Positions 44,679 through 55,400 of a DNA stretch of 64,000 nt are shown here, in pieces. The DNA is from Bacteroidales bacterium (lineage in GTDB: Bacteria; Bacteroidota; Bacteroidia; Bacteroidales; UBA932). The translations under genes and the position numbers were made by a program. The stretch covers positions 78,573-142,572 of the forward strand of contig JAFWRQ010000030.1 of the NCBI GenBank assembly GCA_017519865.1. Reading direction: 5' to 3'. Each line of letters begins with the position of its first letter. The first letter of the stretch is position 1. Below the pieces are notes generated by a model. It saw only the letters and a program-made list of their open reading frames with translations. It was not told the origin of the DNA and made no database searches.

Positions 44679-45665
44679 CTATTGATGGTCCCGGACGCAG
44701 CGGACGCTTGCCGCGAACGAGGACTTTGCCGCTGACCCGATGAACAGGTCGGGACTCTCGTCGTAGAAATAACGGTAGTAGGCCTGCTCGCCGTCCTTTT
44801 CGTCGGCAGTCCAGAATGCGGCATAGTCGAACTGGGACTTGAATGCCGTGCCGGTCTCCCTCTTGACGGCATAGCCCATGGGCGTCATCGACAGCCGGAG
44901 ATCGTTGGTAATGCTGACCTTTGGCCAGTACTCCCACATCCTCTGACCGTTGAAATAGATGTTGCCCATGAATCCGCCGGCGATGGAAAGGAACCTGTCC
45001 TTGGGATCGGGATTCTCTCCGAGGATAACCGAGGCGGCATCGCTCCAGTCTCCGAGGCTTGACATGCGCCATCCTTCAGGGCAAGCCTTCACAGCCTCGT
45101 CCCAGGTATAGAAGCGACCGAACACGTCAGAAGTGGATTCGCAGTTCTCCAAAGGCACTCCCGCACCCCTGTAGGCGAGGTTTTCCTTGAACCAGTCGGT
45201 GCCTTTGACCGTCGTGCACCAGTATTCGCGGCCGTCGCGCGGGTCGGTGAAACTGAAATCCTTCGACTGGTCGAAATCCAGTCCTTTGATGCTGCCTTTC
45301 TTCCTGTCGGAATTGACGATGGTGATGGTATGGGAGGTAGAGGAGGGGTTGTAACCTTCCGCAAACGCCACGCAGTGGACGGTGACCGTGCAGAGCGAGT
45401 CGGTCAGGTTAACATAATAGACGGGAACGGTGTCCCTGTGCGTGCTGATGGGCTCGGCATACCAATAATACTTCACCGTCGTGCCGTCTTCAGCGGTCAC
45501 TCCCTTGGACGGGAGCTCGAACCTGTCTCCGGAAACTCCGTAAGCCGGGATGGTGAATTCCGGTTCTCCGGTGAGGTACTTGAGCGTCTCGGTCTCGTCT
45601 CCCTTGCAGGAAGTCAGCGCCAATGCGGCGACGGCTGAAATGAGGAGGATTCTGTTGATATGCAT
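44679..45665 (-). CDS. FISUMP-domain lipoprotein
   Basis: This 328-residue protein has a lipobox (AVAALALTSC). The middle has Ig-like strands with YYWYAEP. The C-terminal half is a Fibrobacter succinogenes major paralogous domain: DPRDGREYWCTTVKGTDWFKENLAY, GRFYTWDEAVKACPEGWRMSSLGDW and the ending ASVRCVRD. FISUMP proteins are surface lipoproteins of unknown role, frequent in fibre-degrading gut bacteria. The start at 45665 was preferred over 45686 because a -7-like box (minus strand GATATTTG, 45702-45695) lies directly upstream. Confidence 0.85.
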   Translation of the reverse strand: MHINRILLISAVAALALTSCKGDETETLKYLTGEPEFTIPAYGVSGDRFELPSKGVTAEDGTTVKYYWYAEPISTHRDTVPVYYVNLTDSLCTVTVHCVAFAEGYNPSSTSHTITIVNSDRKKGSIKGLDFDQSKDFSFTDPRDGREYWCTTVKGTDWFKENLAYRGAGVPLENCESTSDVFGRFYTWDEAVKACPEGWRMSSLGDWSDAASVILGENPDPKDRFLSIAGGFMGNIYFNGQRMWEYWPKVSITNDLRLSMTPMGYAVKRETGTAFKSQFDYAAFWTADEKDGEQAYYRYFYDESPDLFIGSAAKSSFAASVRCVRDHQ

Positions 45666-45724
45666 ATAGATGCCTTTCGTAATCATTTAACGTGCAAATA
45701 TCGTCATTTTTGGCGTAAAACCAT

Positions 45725-45732
45725 TACCTTTG
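45725..45732 (+). promoter_or_regulatory. -7 element of the apbE-like gene
   Basis: TACCTTTG lies 24 bp before the start at 45757. A TTTTTG run at 45707-45712 is too close to be a standard -33 box. Confidence 0.5.
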
Positions 45733-45756
45733 TGCAAATACTTTGCCGTTCCTTAT

Positions 45757-46785
45757 ATGAGGGTAAGAGAAATAGCCGCTGCCGCCTTGCTGCTGGCCCT
45801 GTGCGCGTGTTCGGGGCGCGGCCGCTATGTCGCCGTGACCGGGTATGCCCAGGGAGGGACTTACTCCGTCAAGTTCAATACCGCCGGCCTGCGCGTTTCC
45901 AAAGAGAGCATCGCTGCGGCCGTCGACTCCATCCTTACGCTCGTCGACACCACGCTTTCAGGGTACAACAAATCTTCGCAGCTGAGCCGTTTCAACGCCG
46001 GTGAAACCATCGTTCCGAACAGACTTTTCTCCGACATCTATTCATTCTCGCGGGACATTTGGGAGGATACCGGAGGATGCGTGGATGTGGCTGCGGGGCC
46101 TCTTTTCGATATCTGGGGCTTCGGCTTCTCGACCGATTCACTGCCCTCCGACGACAAGGTCCGGGAGACCTTGGAGGCTTGCGGGATGGGACGCCTCGGC
46201 GATTCCATCGCCCCGGGAGTCCCCCTCGACGCCTCCTCCCTCGTGACTGAAGGGAAGGCTCCGGCACTCCTGAACTTCAATGCCGTAGCGCAGGGGTATA
46301 CCTGCGACCTGGTTGCTGACTATCTCCGCTCCGTCGGAGTGACCGACATGCTGGTGGACATAGGCGAGATTTTCTGTTCCGGGCACAATCCTTCAGGGCG
46401 CGACTGGAGCATCGGGGTGGACCGTCCGGTGGACGGTAACGATACCCCGGGCGCTGACCTCGACGGCATCTGGCTTTCCGGAGGACGTTCCTGCGGCATC
46501 GTCACATCCGGCAACTACCGCAAGTATTACGTACGTGACGGCCGCAAATACTCCCACACCATAGATCCCCGCACAGGCTTCCCTGTGGAGGATTCTCTAC
46601 TCAGCGCCACGGTGGTCGCCTCCACTGCCGCCGCGGCCGATGCATACGCGACGTACTGCATGGTGCTGGGCTTCGACAAAGCCCGAGCCTTCATCGAGTC
46701 CCGTTCCGACCTGGAAGGGTATCTTATCTACGATGCGGAAAGTACCATGACGGAGTGGGCATCCGGTGGTTTCACCCTTCGCTGA
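45757..46785 (+). CDS. apbE: FAD:protein FMN transferase (ApbE), lipoprotein form
   Basis: This 342-residue protein has a lipobox (LLLALCACSG). ApbE attaches FMN covalently to threonine in Rnf/Nqr subunits and related proteins. The core shows DTTLSGYNKSSQLSRFN, FNAVAQGYTCDLVADYL, DIGEIFCSGHNPSG and the signature YSHTIDPRTGFPV. The metal-binding region near the C-terminus (VVASTAAAADAYAT) is intact. The start at 45757 was chosen because the longer frame overlaps the promoter. No Rnf or Nqr genes are visible. Confidence 0.93.
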   Translation: MRVREIAAAALLLALCACSGRGRYVAVTGYAQGGTYSVKFNTAGLRVSKESIAAAVDSILTLVDTTLSGYNKSSQLSRFNAGETIVPNRLFSDIYSFSRDIWEDTGGCVDVAAGPLFDIWGFGFSTDSLPSDDKVRETLEACGMGRLGDSIAPGVPLDASSLVTEGKAPALLNFNAVAQGYTCDLVADYLRSVGVTDMLVDIGEIFCSGHNPSGRDWSIGVDRPVDGNDTPGADLDGIWLSGGRSCGIVTSGNYRKYYVRDGRKYSHTIDPRTGFPVEDSLLSATVVASTAAAADAYATYCMVLGFDKARAFIESRSDLEGYLIYDAESTMTEWASGGFTLR

Positions 46786-46831
46786 ATCCTGCCGTACGGT
46801 ACCGTCATTTGCACGAAAGGGACCGGCATGT

Positions 46832-46862
46832 TTTGTGTTATTGGCAGAATTTGCTATATTTG
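46832..46862 (+). promoter_or_regulatory. Promoter of the small membrane protein pair
   Basis: TTTG (46832-46835), exactly 19 bases, then TATATTTG (46855-46862). This is a full consensus match 32 bp before the ATG at 46895. Confidence 0.88.
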
Positions 46863-46894
46863 AATATTGTACAACCCATTAATTCCCAAATACT

Positions 46895-47314
46895 ATGAAT
46901 AACATTCAGAAAGGTTTCCTGGTCGAATCCGCCCGCTGGCAGAAGCTCCTTGGAGTAGTCATGATGATCAGCAGCATCCTGATCGCCCTGCTCGGCATCT
47001 TTTTCTTCGTTATCGGATTCGTTGACGGAGAGGATTTCATGGAATCCGAAGTCCTGGGAAAGATAACCGGAGCCCTGCTCGGCATCATGTATCTCCTGTT
47101 CGCCGTGCTTTACTATTTCTTCGCCGTCTATCTCCTTCGTTCCGCAAAGGCCTTCAAGACGTGGGAGACGAGCGATGACGATGCCGACCTGACGGAAGGC
47201 CTGAGAAACACCAAGTCCTTCTTCAGGCTGTCAGGCATCCTGACCATCATCGGTCTCTGCGCCATAGGACTCATGTTGGTCGGCGTTGTCGTCACCATTG
47301 CCTTCACCCTTTAG
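46895..47314 (+). CDS. DUF5362-like membrane protein
   Basis: This 139-residue protein has helices at about 17-42, 57-80 and 108-137, separated by a charged loop (WETSDDDADLTEGLRNTKSFFRL). The layout fits the DUF5362 family of small Bacteroidetes membrane proteins, but I am not sure of the family. No function is known. It has a perfect-consensus promoter, so it is probably well expressed. Confidence 0.65.
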   Translation: MNNIQKGFLVESARWQKLLGVVMMISSILIALLGIFFFVIGFVDGEDFMESEVLGKITGALLGIMYLLFAVLYYFFAVYLLRSAKAFKTWETSDDDADLTEGLRNTKSFFRLSGILTIIGLCAIGLMLVGVVVTIAFTL

Positions 47315-47346
47315 TTTCCTTGTCTTTTTTTTTCTGACGGTACAAG

Positions 47347-47673
47347 ATGGAAAAGAAAGGAATCACCAGAAAGCAGTTCTGGATCCAGATGATCTCGCCG
47401 GTCATCAACCTTGCCCTGGGTATAATGTGGCTCGTCATGGGCATCAACGGAGACGGAGACTACCATCTCTTATCGTTGATCCTCGGTCCTTTGTTCATTG
47501 TTTTGTCAGTCGTCCTGATCTGCTCCCTGATAGTCCAGCGGAGGCGTCACCCCATCGAAGATGCTTCCGTGGACAAGGAGGTGTCGGAAGGCCTCAAGGC
47601 CGGAGGAATTGCCTTTCTGCTCCTTGCCCTGGGCTTCCTGTTCGCGATAGGCATGGCACTCCTGTTCCGGTAA
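47347..47673 (+). CDS. Small membrane protein of unknown function
   Basis: This 108-residue protein has three predicted helices (about 15-32, 42-63 and 86-107) and a charged loop (QRRRHPIEDASVDKEVSEGLK). It follows the DUF5362-like gene by 32 bp and is probably in the same transcript. No family is recognised. It converges on purF 22 bp away. Confidence 0.6.
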   Translation: MEKKGITRKQFWIQMISPVINLALGIMWLVMGINGDGDYHLLSLILGPLFIVLSVVLICSLIVQRRRHPIEDASVDKEVSEGLKAGGIAFLLLALGFLFAIGMALLFR

Positions 47674-47695
47674 TACGCCGGGGCCGCAGGTCTCC

Positions 47696-49084
47696 CTATA
47701 TCCCTTTCAGGTTATATAAATCCGTCGGGTAGTCGCCGTTGAAACAGGCGGTGCAAAGGCCGGAGCGGCCGGAAGCTTTGAAAAGGGCCTGTTCGGAGAG
47801 ATAGTGAAGGGAGTCTGCACCTATGTACCGGCAGATTTCCTCTACAGTGTGGTCCGAGCCGATCAGCTGCTCTTTCGTGCCGGTGTCGATGCCATAGAAA
47901 CAGGGCCAGGCGTATTTCGGACTGGCGATGAGCATATGGACCTCCGTGACTCCTGCATCGCGAAGCATCCTTACGATCTGCCTTGATGTAGTCCCGCGGA
48001 CTATGGAATCATCTATGACGGCTACACGTTTGCCTTTCACTATGCTCCGTACGGGGGACAGTTTCATCTTTACCCCGATGTCACGCATCGACTGGGCCGG
48101 CTGGATGAAGGTCCTGGCTACGTACATATTCTTCAGCAATCCCATTTCCAAAGGCAGACGGGCGGCTTCGGCGTAGCCTATGGCCGCGCTCATGCTCGAC
48201 TCGGGAACGCTTATGACGATATCTGCCGGGACGGGGTGTTCCTCATACAGGATCTTCCCCGTCCGTTTGCGGAATACGTGTACTCCGCATCCTTCGATAA
48301 TGCTGTCAGGCCGGGCGAAATAGATATACTCCATTGCGCACATCCGCCTGCCTGAACATTGCGAATGACTGAAACTCTTCAGCCCGTCAGGGCCAATGCT
48401 GATGAGTTCCCCGGGTTCGACGTCCCTGATGAATTCCGCTCTTAGGGCATCCAGGGCGCAGGTTTCGCTGGCGACGACATAACCTCTGCCAAGCCGTCCT
48501 ATCGACAGTGGACGGAATCCATATTTGTCCCTGCACGCGTATAGGATACCATCGGCCAGGACGACGGTGGAAAAAGCCCCGTCAAGCTGGTTGGCGGCAG
48601 CCATGATTCTGGTTTTCCAGTCTCCGGTTTTCTGTTCTCCTATGAGATGTGCGAACAGTTCGCTGTCAGAAGTGGAATGGAACAGGTGCCCCATCGTTTC
48701 GAGACGTCCCTTGATATTGGCGGCATTGACTATGTTCCCGTTATGGGCAAGTGCGAAGCAACCTGCCCGGCAGGACATCCTGAACGGCTGGATGTTCTCC
48801 ATTCCGCCCACCTCGGTCGTAGGATACCTTACGTGGCCTATGAGGGTGTTGCCTGAAAGGCCGGCCAAAGCGGTCTCCGAGAAAACGTCCTTGACCAGAC
48901 CTTCGCCTTTGTGGACACGAATTGCCCCGTCTTGGTCATATACCGCGATTCCGCAGGCCTGCTGTCCTCTGTGCTGCAGCGCCTGCAGCGCCAGGAAGGC
49001 CTGTTCCGAGGCATTCTTTACTCCGTAGATTCCCAGTACTCCGCACTCCTCGTGCAGCTCGTCAAAGCAATGATTACAATTCAT
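47696..49084 (-). CDS. purF: Amidophosphoribosyltransferase
   Basis: This 462-residue enzyme makes phosphoribosylamine from PRPP and glutamine, the first step of purine synthesis. A 13-residue propeptide precedes the nucleophile Cys14 (EEC-GVLGIYG). The glutaminase domain shows GHVRYPTTE and LAHNGNI; the transferase domain has the PRPP loop VIDDSIVRGTT. The four cysteines needed for a Bacillus-type iron-sulfur cluster seem present (CAMEYIYF near 248 and C-terminal SGLCTACF). It overlaps dapL by 11 bp and is the last gene of the nitrogen operon. Confidence 0.95.
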   Translation of the reverse strand: MNCNHCFDELHEECGVLGIYGVKNASEQAFLALQALQHRGQQACGIAVYDQDGAIRVHKGEGLVKDVFSETALAGLSGNTLIGHVRYPTTEVGGMENIQPFRMSCRAGCFALAHNGNIVNAANIKGRLETMGHLFHSTSDSELFAHLIGEQKTGDWKTRIMAAANQLDGAFSTVVLADGILYACRDKYGFRPLSIGRLGRGYVVASETCALDALRAEFIRDVEPGELISIGPDGLKSFSHSQCSGRRMCAMEYIYFARPDSIIEGCGVHVFRKRTGKILYEEHPVPADIVISVPESSMSAAIGYAEAARLPLEMGLLKNMYVARTFIQPAQSMRDIGVKMKLSPVRSIVKGKRVAVIDDSIVRGTTSRQIVRMLRDAGVTEVHMLIASPKYAWPCFYGIDTGTKEQLIGSDHTVEEICRYIGADSLHYLSEQALFKASGRSGLCTACFNGDYPTDLYNLKGI

Positions 49085-50279
49085 TTATGCAATTATACAG
49101 CCTGTCCATAGCTTCAATTGTCCTGGCTTTGTCCGAAAAGGAGGTAAGCCTGAAATATCCGCGCCCGGCTTTGCCGAAACCCGATCCCGGAGTGATTACG
49201 ATTCCTGCCTTTCTCAACAGGACATCGAAGAACTCCCAGTCATCCATACCGTCAGGCGTCCGGGCCCAGACGTACGGGGCGTTCTCGCCGCCGGAGGCGT
49301 GCAGCCCCGCCCGTTCCAGTCCCTTGCGAATGACCGCAGCGTTGCCGAGATAGTATCGGATGCTTTCGCGGGTCTGCTCCCGTCCTTCCGGCGAATATAC
49401 TGCATATGCTCCGCGCTGCGATACATATGAAGCACCGTTGAACTTGCATCCCTGCCTGCGCTCCCATAGCGCATTGAAGGACATGTCCTTGCCGTCCCGG
49501 TTCTTGCCACGGAGTTCCTTCGGGATGACGGTGTAGCCGCAGCGGATGCCCGTGAAACCTGCCGTCTTGGAGAAACTCCGGAATTCCATCGCACATTGCC
49601 TGGCACCTTCAATCTCATAGATGGAGTGCGGGACTTCCGGGTCCTGTATGAAAGCCTCGTAGGCAGAATCGTACAGGATCAGCGATCCGTTTCGCAGGGC
49701 ATAGTCCACCCATTCCTCCAACTTGGCATGGGATATCACGGCGCCGGTAGGATTGTTCGGATAGCAAAGATAGACAATATCAAGCTTTTCATCGGGAATT
49801 TCTCCCGTAAAACCGTCGTCTTCAGTACAGGGGATGAACTTGATCCGCCTGCTGTCAATGACATTCGTGTCCACATATACGGGATAGACGGGGTCGATGA
49901 TACCTACCGTGTTCCCCTCCGAAAACAAGTCCAGGATGTTTCCCAGGTCGCTTTTCGCTCCATCGCTGATGAAGACTTCCTCCGGATCGACGGTGATGCC
50001 CCGGGAGGCGTAGTCCCCCTGGACGACGGCTTCCCGGAGCCAGCCGTAACCATGCTCCGGGCCGTAGCCGTGGAACCTCTCCTGCACGGAGAGGTCATCC
50101 ACTGCTTCGTGCATCGCCCGGACGACTGCCGGGGCTATAGGAAGTGTCACATCCCCTATGCCCATCCTGATTATGTCCGTTTCGGGAGAAGCCTCGTGGA
50201 ACGCGGCGACCCTGCGGGCGACTTCTTGGAAAAGATACCGGTGCTCCAGCCGGCAGAATCCTTCTTTAATCTGCACCAT
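49074..50279 (-). CDS. dapL: LL-diaminopimelate aminotransferase
   Basis: This 401-residue PLP enzyme converts tetrahydrodipicolinate directly to LL-diaminopimelate using glutamate. GIGDVTLPIAP, CYPNNPTGAVI and the PLP-lysine motif SFSKTAGFTGIRCGYTVIP are visible. It feeds lysine and peptidoglycan. It lies 3 bp after dapF, giving the last two diaminopimelate steps together, and overlaps purF by 11 bp. Confidence 0.95.
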   Translation of the reverse strand: MVQIKEGFCRLEHRYLFQEVARRVAAFHEASPETDIIRMGIGDVTLPIAPAVVRAMHEAVDDLSVQERFHGYGPEHGYGWLREAVVQGDYASRGITVDPEEVFISDGAKSDLGNILDLFSEGNTVGIIDPVYPVYVDTNVIDSRRIKFIPCTEDDGFTGEIPDEKLDIVYLCYPNNPTGAVISHAKLEEWVDYALRNGSLILYDSAYEAFIQDPEVPHSIYEIEGARQCAMEFRSFSKTAGFTGIRCGYTVIPKELRGKNRDGKDMSFNALWERRQGCKFNGASYVSQRGAYAVYSPEGREQTRESIRYYLGNAAVIRKGLERAGLHASGGENAPYVWARTPDGMDDWEFFDVLLRKAGIVITPGSGFGKAGRGYFRLTSFSDKARTIEAMDRLYNCINEL

Positions 50280-50282
50280 ATC

Positions 50283-51134
50283 TCAGTCCTCCATTTCAAT
50301 AGTCCCTTCGAAAACACTTGTTGCCGTACCTGTCATACGTATATCTTTCGTGATGGGGTCCCACGATACGTCCAGGGATCCTCCGTCCATTATGACGGTG
50401 CATCCATCAGGTCTCGTATAGCCGGCCATGGCGGCAGCAACGGCCGTGGCGCAGGCGCCTGTGCCGCAGGCCTGCGTAATGCCGCTACCGCGCTCCCAGA
50501 CGCGCATCCTGATGTGTCTCTCGTCGATCACTTGAGCGAATTCTATGTTTGCCCTGTCAGGGAACATCAGGTCCTTCTCGAACAGTGGCCCGGCATCGGC
50601 CACAGGCGCGGTTTCGGCATCGGGTACGAAGAGGACGAGATGGGGATTGCCGACATCCACGGCAGTTCCGCGGAAACGCTTCCCGCAGGCGAAGAGGTCT
50701 CCAAGTATCCAGTTCCCGCGTTTTCCGTCGGGAAGGTTGACTTCGAGCGGAATACCCTTGCCCATCTCCACGTTAACGTCGAGAACCCGTCCTTCTTTGT
50801 CAAGACGCAATCGCAGCACCTTGATGCCGGACAGGGTCTCGAGCCTGAGTTCGGTCTTGTCGGACAGCCCCTTGTCGTGGATGTAGCGTCCGACACAGCG
50901 CGAACCGTTGCCGCACATCAGGGCCTCGGAGCCATCGGCATTGAAGATCCTCATGCTGAAATCGGCCTTGTCCGAACTGCCGATCAGGATAAGTCCGTCG
51001 GAGCCTATTCCCTTGTGCCTGTCGCTCCACTTTACAGACATTTCTGACGGGTTCTCAAGGGGATACTCCATAGTATTGACATAGATGTAGTCGTTCCCCA
51101 GTCCGTGCATCTTCGTGAATGCTATCTGTCTCAT
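50283..51134 (-). CDS. dapF: Diaminopimelate epimerase
   Basis: This 283-residue enzyme converts LL- to meso-diaminopimelate. Both catalytic cysteines are in place: MCGNGSRC and ACGTGACAT. FTKMHGLGNDYIYV starts the fold. The start overlaps the gltD stop by 4 bp and the stop lies 3 bp before dapL, firmly inside the nitrogen operon. Confidence 0.96.
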   Translation of the reverse strand: MRQIAFTKMHGLGNDYIYVNTMEYPLENPSEMSVKWSDRHKGIGSDGLILIGSSDKADFSMRIFNADGSEALMCGNGSRCVGRYIHDKGLSDKTELRLETLSGIKVLRLRLDKEGRVLDVNVEMGKGIPLEVNLPDGKRGNWILGDLFACGKRFRGTAVDVGNPHLVLFVPDAETAPVADAGPLFEKDLMFPDRANIEFAQVIDERHIRMRVWERGSGITQACGTGACATAVAAAMAGYTRPDGCTVIMDGGSLDVSWDPITKDIRMTGTATSVFEGTIEMED

Positions 51135-52480
51135 ACGCGTCCTTTTAGGTAGTCGTCAACTTCCTGTGCTACGGCCCTTCCTCCGGCCAATGCCCTCACT
51201 ACCAGGCTGGTGCCGGTCTTGGCATCGCCTGCGAGGAAGACGTTCGGCCCGAATTCCGGGTGCTGGGGCTTCAGGAAGCCCATTGCCAGCAGCACCATGT
51301 CGCACTCGATAATGCTCTTGTTGCCCGTAGGCTTCATCTGCGGACGTCCTCCGTCCGGAGCCGGAAGCCATTCGACTTCCTCGACTTCCACGCCGGCCAC
51401 ACGGCCTTTACCGTCATCGAGGAAGCGGCACGAGGACAGGCTCCACCGCCGGTCGCAGCCTTCTTCGTGACTCGTGGAAGTCCTGAGGATCATAGGCCAC
51501 GCCGGCCATGGTGTTGCGGGGTTGTACCCCTTCGGCGGTTTGGGCATGATCTCGATTTGGGTGACATTCCTGCAGCCCTGCCGGTGACACGTACCGATGC
51601 AGTCGCTGCCAGTATCGCCTCCGCCGATCACCAGGACGGTCCGTCCCTTGGCAGAGACCGTCTCTTCCTTGCTGAACTGCTCACCCGCCAGCCTGCGGTT
51701 CTGCTGGGTAAGCAGGTCCAGGGCGAAGTATATGCCCTTGAGTTCCCTTCCGGGAATGGGAAGGTCGCGTGCGGTCGGCGTCCCCGTGGAAATGACATAT
51801 GCGTCAAATCCTTCCGGGAGATTTTCAGTATCCACCGTCACTCCATAACGGAAGGTGATGCCTTCCTGCTCCAGTACGGATATTCTCCTGTCAATGACAT
51901 ACTTGTCCAACTTGAAGTTGGGTATGCCGTAACGGACGAGGCCTCCTGCGGAGGGCATCTTTTCAAGTACGGTGACATCATATCCGCGCTTGTTGAGCTG
52001 GACGGCCGCGGAGAGTCCGGCGGGGCCGGCTCCTACCACTGCGACCTTCTTCCCGTTACGGGAATAGGAATGCGGGTGGACATATCCTTCGCGGAATGCG
52101 CGCTCTATGATCGAGCATTCGTTCTCGCGGACGGTGACGGGTGCTTCCATGGCGTGGTTGAGCACGCAACTCTTCTCGCATAGCGCGGGACAGATGCGCC
52201 CTGTGAATTCCGGAAAGTCATTGGTCTGCGACAGGAGCTTGTACGCAAGCTCCCACTTGCCTTTGCAGGCGGCGTCCTGCCATTCGGGCTGGCGGTTGCC
52301 TAGAGGGCAGGCCCAATGGCAGAATGGTATGCCGCAGTCCATGCACCGGGAAGCCTGGAGCATGCGGTCGCCCTCGTTAAGGGTCTGCTCCACTTCTCCG
52401 AAATTGGAGACTCTTTCAAATACCGGCCTGTGGCCGGCTTCCTGACGGGGAATGGTCAGGAATGCATTCGGGTTTCCCAT
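51131..52480 (-). CDS. gltD: Glutamate synthase small subunit
   Basis: This 449-residue subunit takes electrons from NAD(P)H to the large subunit through FAD and 4Fe-4S clusters. The N-terminal cysteine clusters CMDCGIPFCHWACP and CPALCEKSC are visible, then the FAD GAGPAGLSAAVQL and the NAD(P)H GGGDTGSDC dinucleotide motifs. Length is standard. It follows gltB by 12 bp and overlaps dapF by 4 bp. Confidence 0.95.
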   Translation of the reverse strand: MGNPNAFLTIPRQEAGHRPVFERVSNFGEVEQTLNEGDRMLQASRCMDCGIPFCHWACPLGNRQPEWQDAACKGKWELAYKLLSQTNDFPEFTGRICPALCEKSCVLNHAMEAPVTVRENECSIIERAFREGYVHPHSYSRNGKKVAVVGAGPAGLSAAVQLNKRGYDVTVLEKMPSAGGLVRYGIPNFKLDKYVIDRRISVLEQEGITFRYGVTVDTENLPEGFDAYVISTGTPTARDLPIPGRELKGIYFALDLLTQQNRRLAGEQFSKEETVSAKGRTVLVIGGGDTGSDCIGTCHRQGCRNVTQIEIMPKPPKGYNPATPWPAWPMILRTSTSHEEGCDRRWSLSSCRFLDDGKGRVAGVEVEEVEWLPAPDGGRPQMKPTGNKSIIECDMVLLAMGFLKPQHPEFGPNVFLAGDAKTGTSLVVRALAGGRAVAQEVDDYLKGRV

Positions 52481-52492
52481 ATTCCGTGTCCG

Positions 52493-55400
52493 TTAATAAT
52501 CCATTTGTACATTGTCAATCTTTTCGTTAAGCTTGCGCAGTTGCTCCTCGTGGAGGACGCGCTTGTATTCGATAGGAGTGACCTGGATGAAGTCCTCGGC
52601 GTATTCTGACCAGTGTTCCAGCATCCTGGCGGCAAGGGCCGAGCCAGTCAGCCTGCGGTGCTCCGCTATTAGGCACTTGAGCTCTTCCATTCTGGTTTTC
52701 TCCTCAATCAGTCCAAGCTCTATCATCTCCATGTTGCAATAGTAGTCGAAATTGTGGTCGGGGTCCCAGACATATGCGAGACCGCCGGACATACCGGCTG
52801 CGAAGTTGCGCCCGGTGGGTCCGAGGACCACTACACGTCCGCCGGTCATATATTCGCAGCAATGGTCTCCGACTCCTTCCACTACGGCAATGGCGCCGGA
52901 GTTGCGGACGGCGAAGCGTTCGCCGGCGCGGCCGGCCATGAACAGCGAGCCGGACGTCGCGCCGTAGAGCAGCGTATTTCCGGCAATCGTGTTTTCAGAA
53001 GCGTCGAAATGGGCGTCAGGGTCGGGCCGGACTATGATGCGGCCTCCGGAAAGGCCCTTGCCCAGATAGTCGTTCGTTTCGCCCTCGAGCCTGAAGCTGA
53101 CTCCCTTCATCAGAAAGGCGCCGAAACTCTGTCCGGCCGACCCGTGGAAAGTGACATTCACCGTTCCGTCAGGCAATCCATCCTCACCGTAGCGTTCCGC
53201 TATGCGGCCGGACAGTAGGGCACCGACTGTTCGGTCGGTGTTAGCGATGCCATAGTGCAGCGATACGCTGCGACCGCTCTCCAAGGCGGGCTTTGCTGCG
53301 GCAAGTATATGCTTGTCCAGAACGTCTCCAAGACTGTTCCTATACTCGGGATTTGCGTGGAGGTGACTGTCTCCTTCTTGGAAAAGGAGACGGCTGAAAT
53401 CCAACGATGCCGCTTTCGTGCCGACCTTTGCAACGTCCACGGTGATAAGGTCCGTACGCCCGACGATGTCCTCGAATTTGCGGAATCCCATGTCAGCGAG
53501 ATACTCTCGGACTTCCTGTGCAAGAAAACGGTAATAATTGACCAAGGCGTCGCTGCATCCGCGGTATAGTTTCAGCAGCTGTGGATTGCGGGTCGCGATG
53601 CCCATAGGGCAGGAATTGGCGTGACACTTTCGCATCAGGACGCAGCCGAGCACGATGAGTTGAGCCGTGCCGAAGCCGAATTCGTCCGCTCCCAAAAGGG
53701 CCATGGCGACGACGTCACGGCCGGTCTTCAGTTGCCCGTCCGTCTGGAGCGTCACCCTGTCACGGAGACCGTTACGGATCAATGTCTGCCTGGTTTCGGA
53801 AAGCCCGATTTCTGGCGAAACGCCCGCATAGCGTATCGAGGACATCGGAGAAGCGCCGGTGCCTCCTTCCGCACCGGAAATGACTATCAAGTCGGCTTTG
53901 GCCTTGGCTACACCTGCGGCAACTGTCCCTACTCCGCTCTCAGCGACGAGTTTCACGCTGATGCGGGCATCGGGGTTGACATTGCGAAGGTCGAAGATCA
54001 GCTGCGCCAGGTCCTCGATTGAATAGATGTCGTGGTGGGGAGGAGGAGAGATGAGGGAGATTCCAGGGATGGAGTGGCGCGTGCGGGCGATTATGCCGTC
54101 GACCTTGTATCCCGGTAGCTGACCGCCTTCTCCGGGCTTTGCACCCTGGGCGATCTTTATCTGTATCTCCTTCGCGTTGACGAGGTATTCGGTAGTTACG
54201 CCGAAGCGTCCGGAAGCAACCTGCTTTATAGCGCTGTTCTTGGGCGAATGGAAGCGTTCGCGGTCCTCTCCACCTTCACCGGTGTTGCTGCGCGAACCGA
54301 GGCGGTTCAGGGCTTCCGCTATGGCCTCGTGGGCGCCCTGGCTGATGGCACCGAAGGACATTGCGGCTCCCACGAAGCGCTTTACTATCTCCTCTACGGG
54401 CTCGACTTCATCGATTGGGATGGGATTGTGCTTGAAACTGAAGAAATCCCTGAGGAACATGGGCTCCCTATGATTGTCCACGATGGAGGTGAACTCCTTG
54501 AATTTCCTATAGTCGCCGGAACGGGTAGCCAGCTGCAGCGCAGCGATCGCTTCGGGTGTCCACGAGTGGGGAATGCCATCCTTCCTGAAGGAGTACTGCC
54601 CGATATGTGGAAGGATGTTGGACACTTCGCAGTCGAATCCCTGCGCATGCATGCTGGCGGCGTCCTGTGCTATCCTGGACAGGGAGATGCCCCCGACAGT
54701 AGAGGATGGGGTGCCGAAATACTCCCTGAGGAGGTCGGCACCCAGTCCGATGCTTTCGAATATCTTTGCTCCGCGATAGGATCGTATCGTGCTGATACCC
54801 ATCTTGCTGAGAATCTTCTTCAGGCCCTTGTCAACCGCCTTGATATAGTTCTTCCTTGCAGTCTCGAAATCGAGCTGAAGGTCTCCTTTCTTTACCAGGT
54901 CGTCGATGATGGCGAACGCCATATACGGATTGACTGCGCTGGCTCCGTAACCGAGCAGAAGTGCGGAGTGCATAGTCTCCCTTATCTCTCCGCTCTCCAC
55001 GATCAAGGCTGTCCGGACGCGCTTCTGGACCTTGACGAGGTAATGGTGGATGGCGCTAACGGCCAGTAGCGAAGGTATGGCAGCGTGTGTTTCGTCAAGG
55101 TCCCTGTCGCTGAGGATGATGTAGTTGATTCCCTGGTCAACGGAGGCTTCTGCCTCGCGGCAAAGGCTGTCCAGGGCTTCTTTCATCCCGACTTCTCCCT
55201 TGGACTTCTCGAAGATGATGGGAAGTACCTCAGTGTTGAAACCCTTGTAGCGTATATGGCAGAGAATGTCAAGCTCATCATTCGTCAGGACGGGCTGGGG
55301 GAGCCTTACCATCTTGCAGTGGTCTTCGTCAGGGGTAAGAATGTTCATTCCGACTGCTCCGATATACTCCGTGAGGGACATCACCAGATCCTCGCGTATG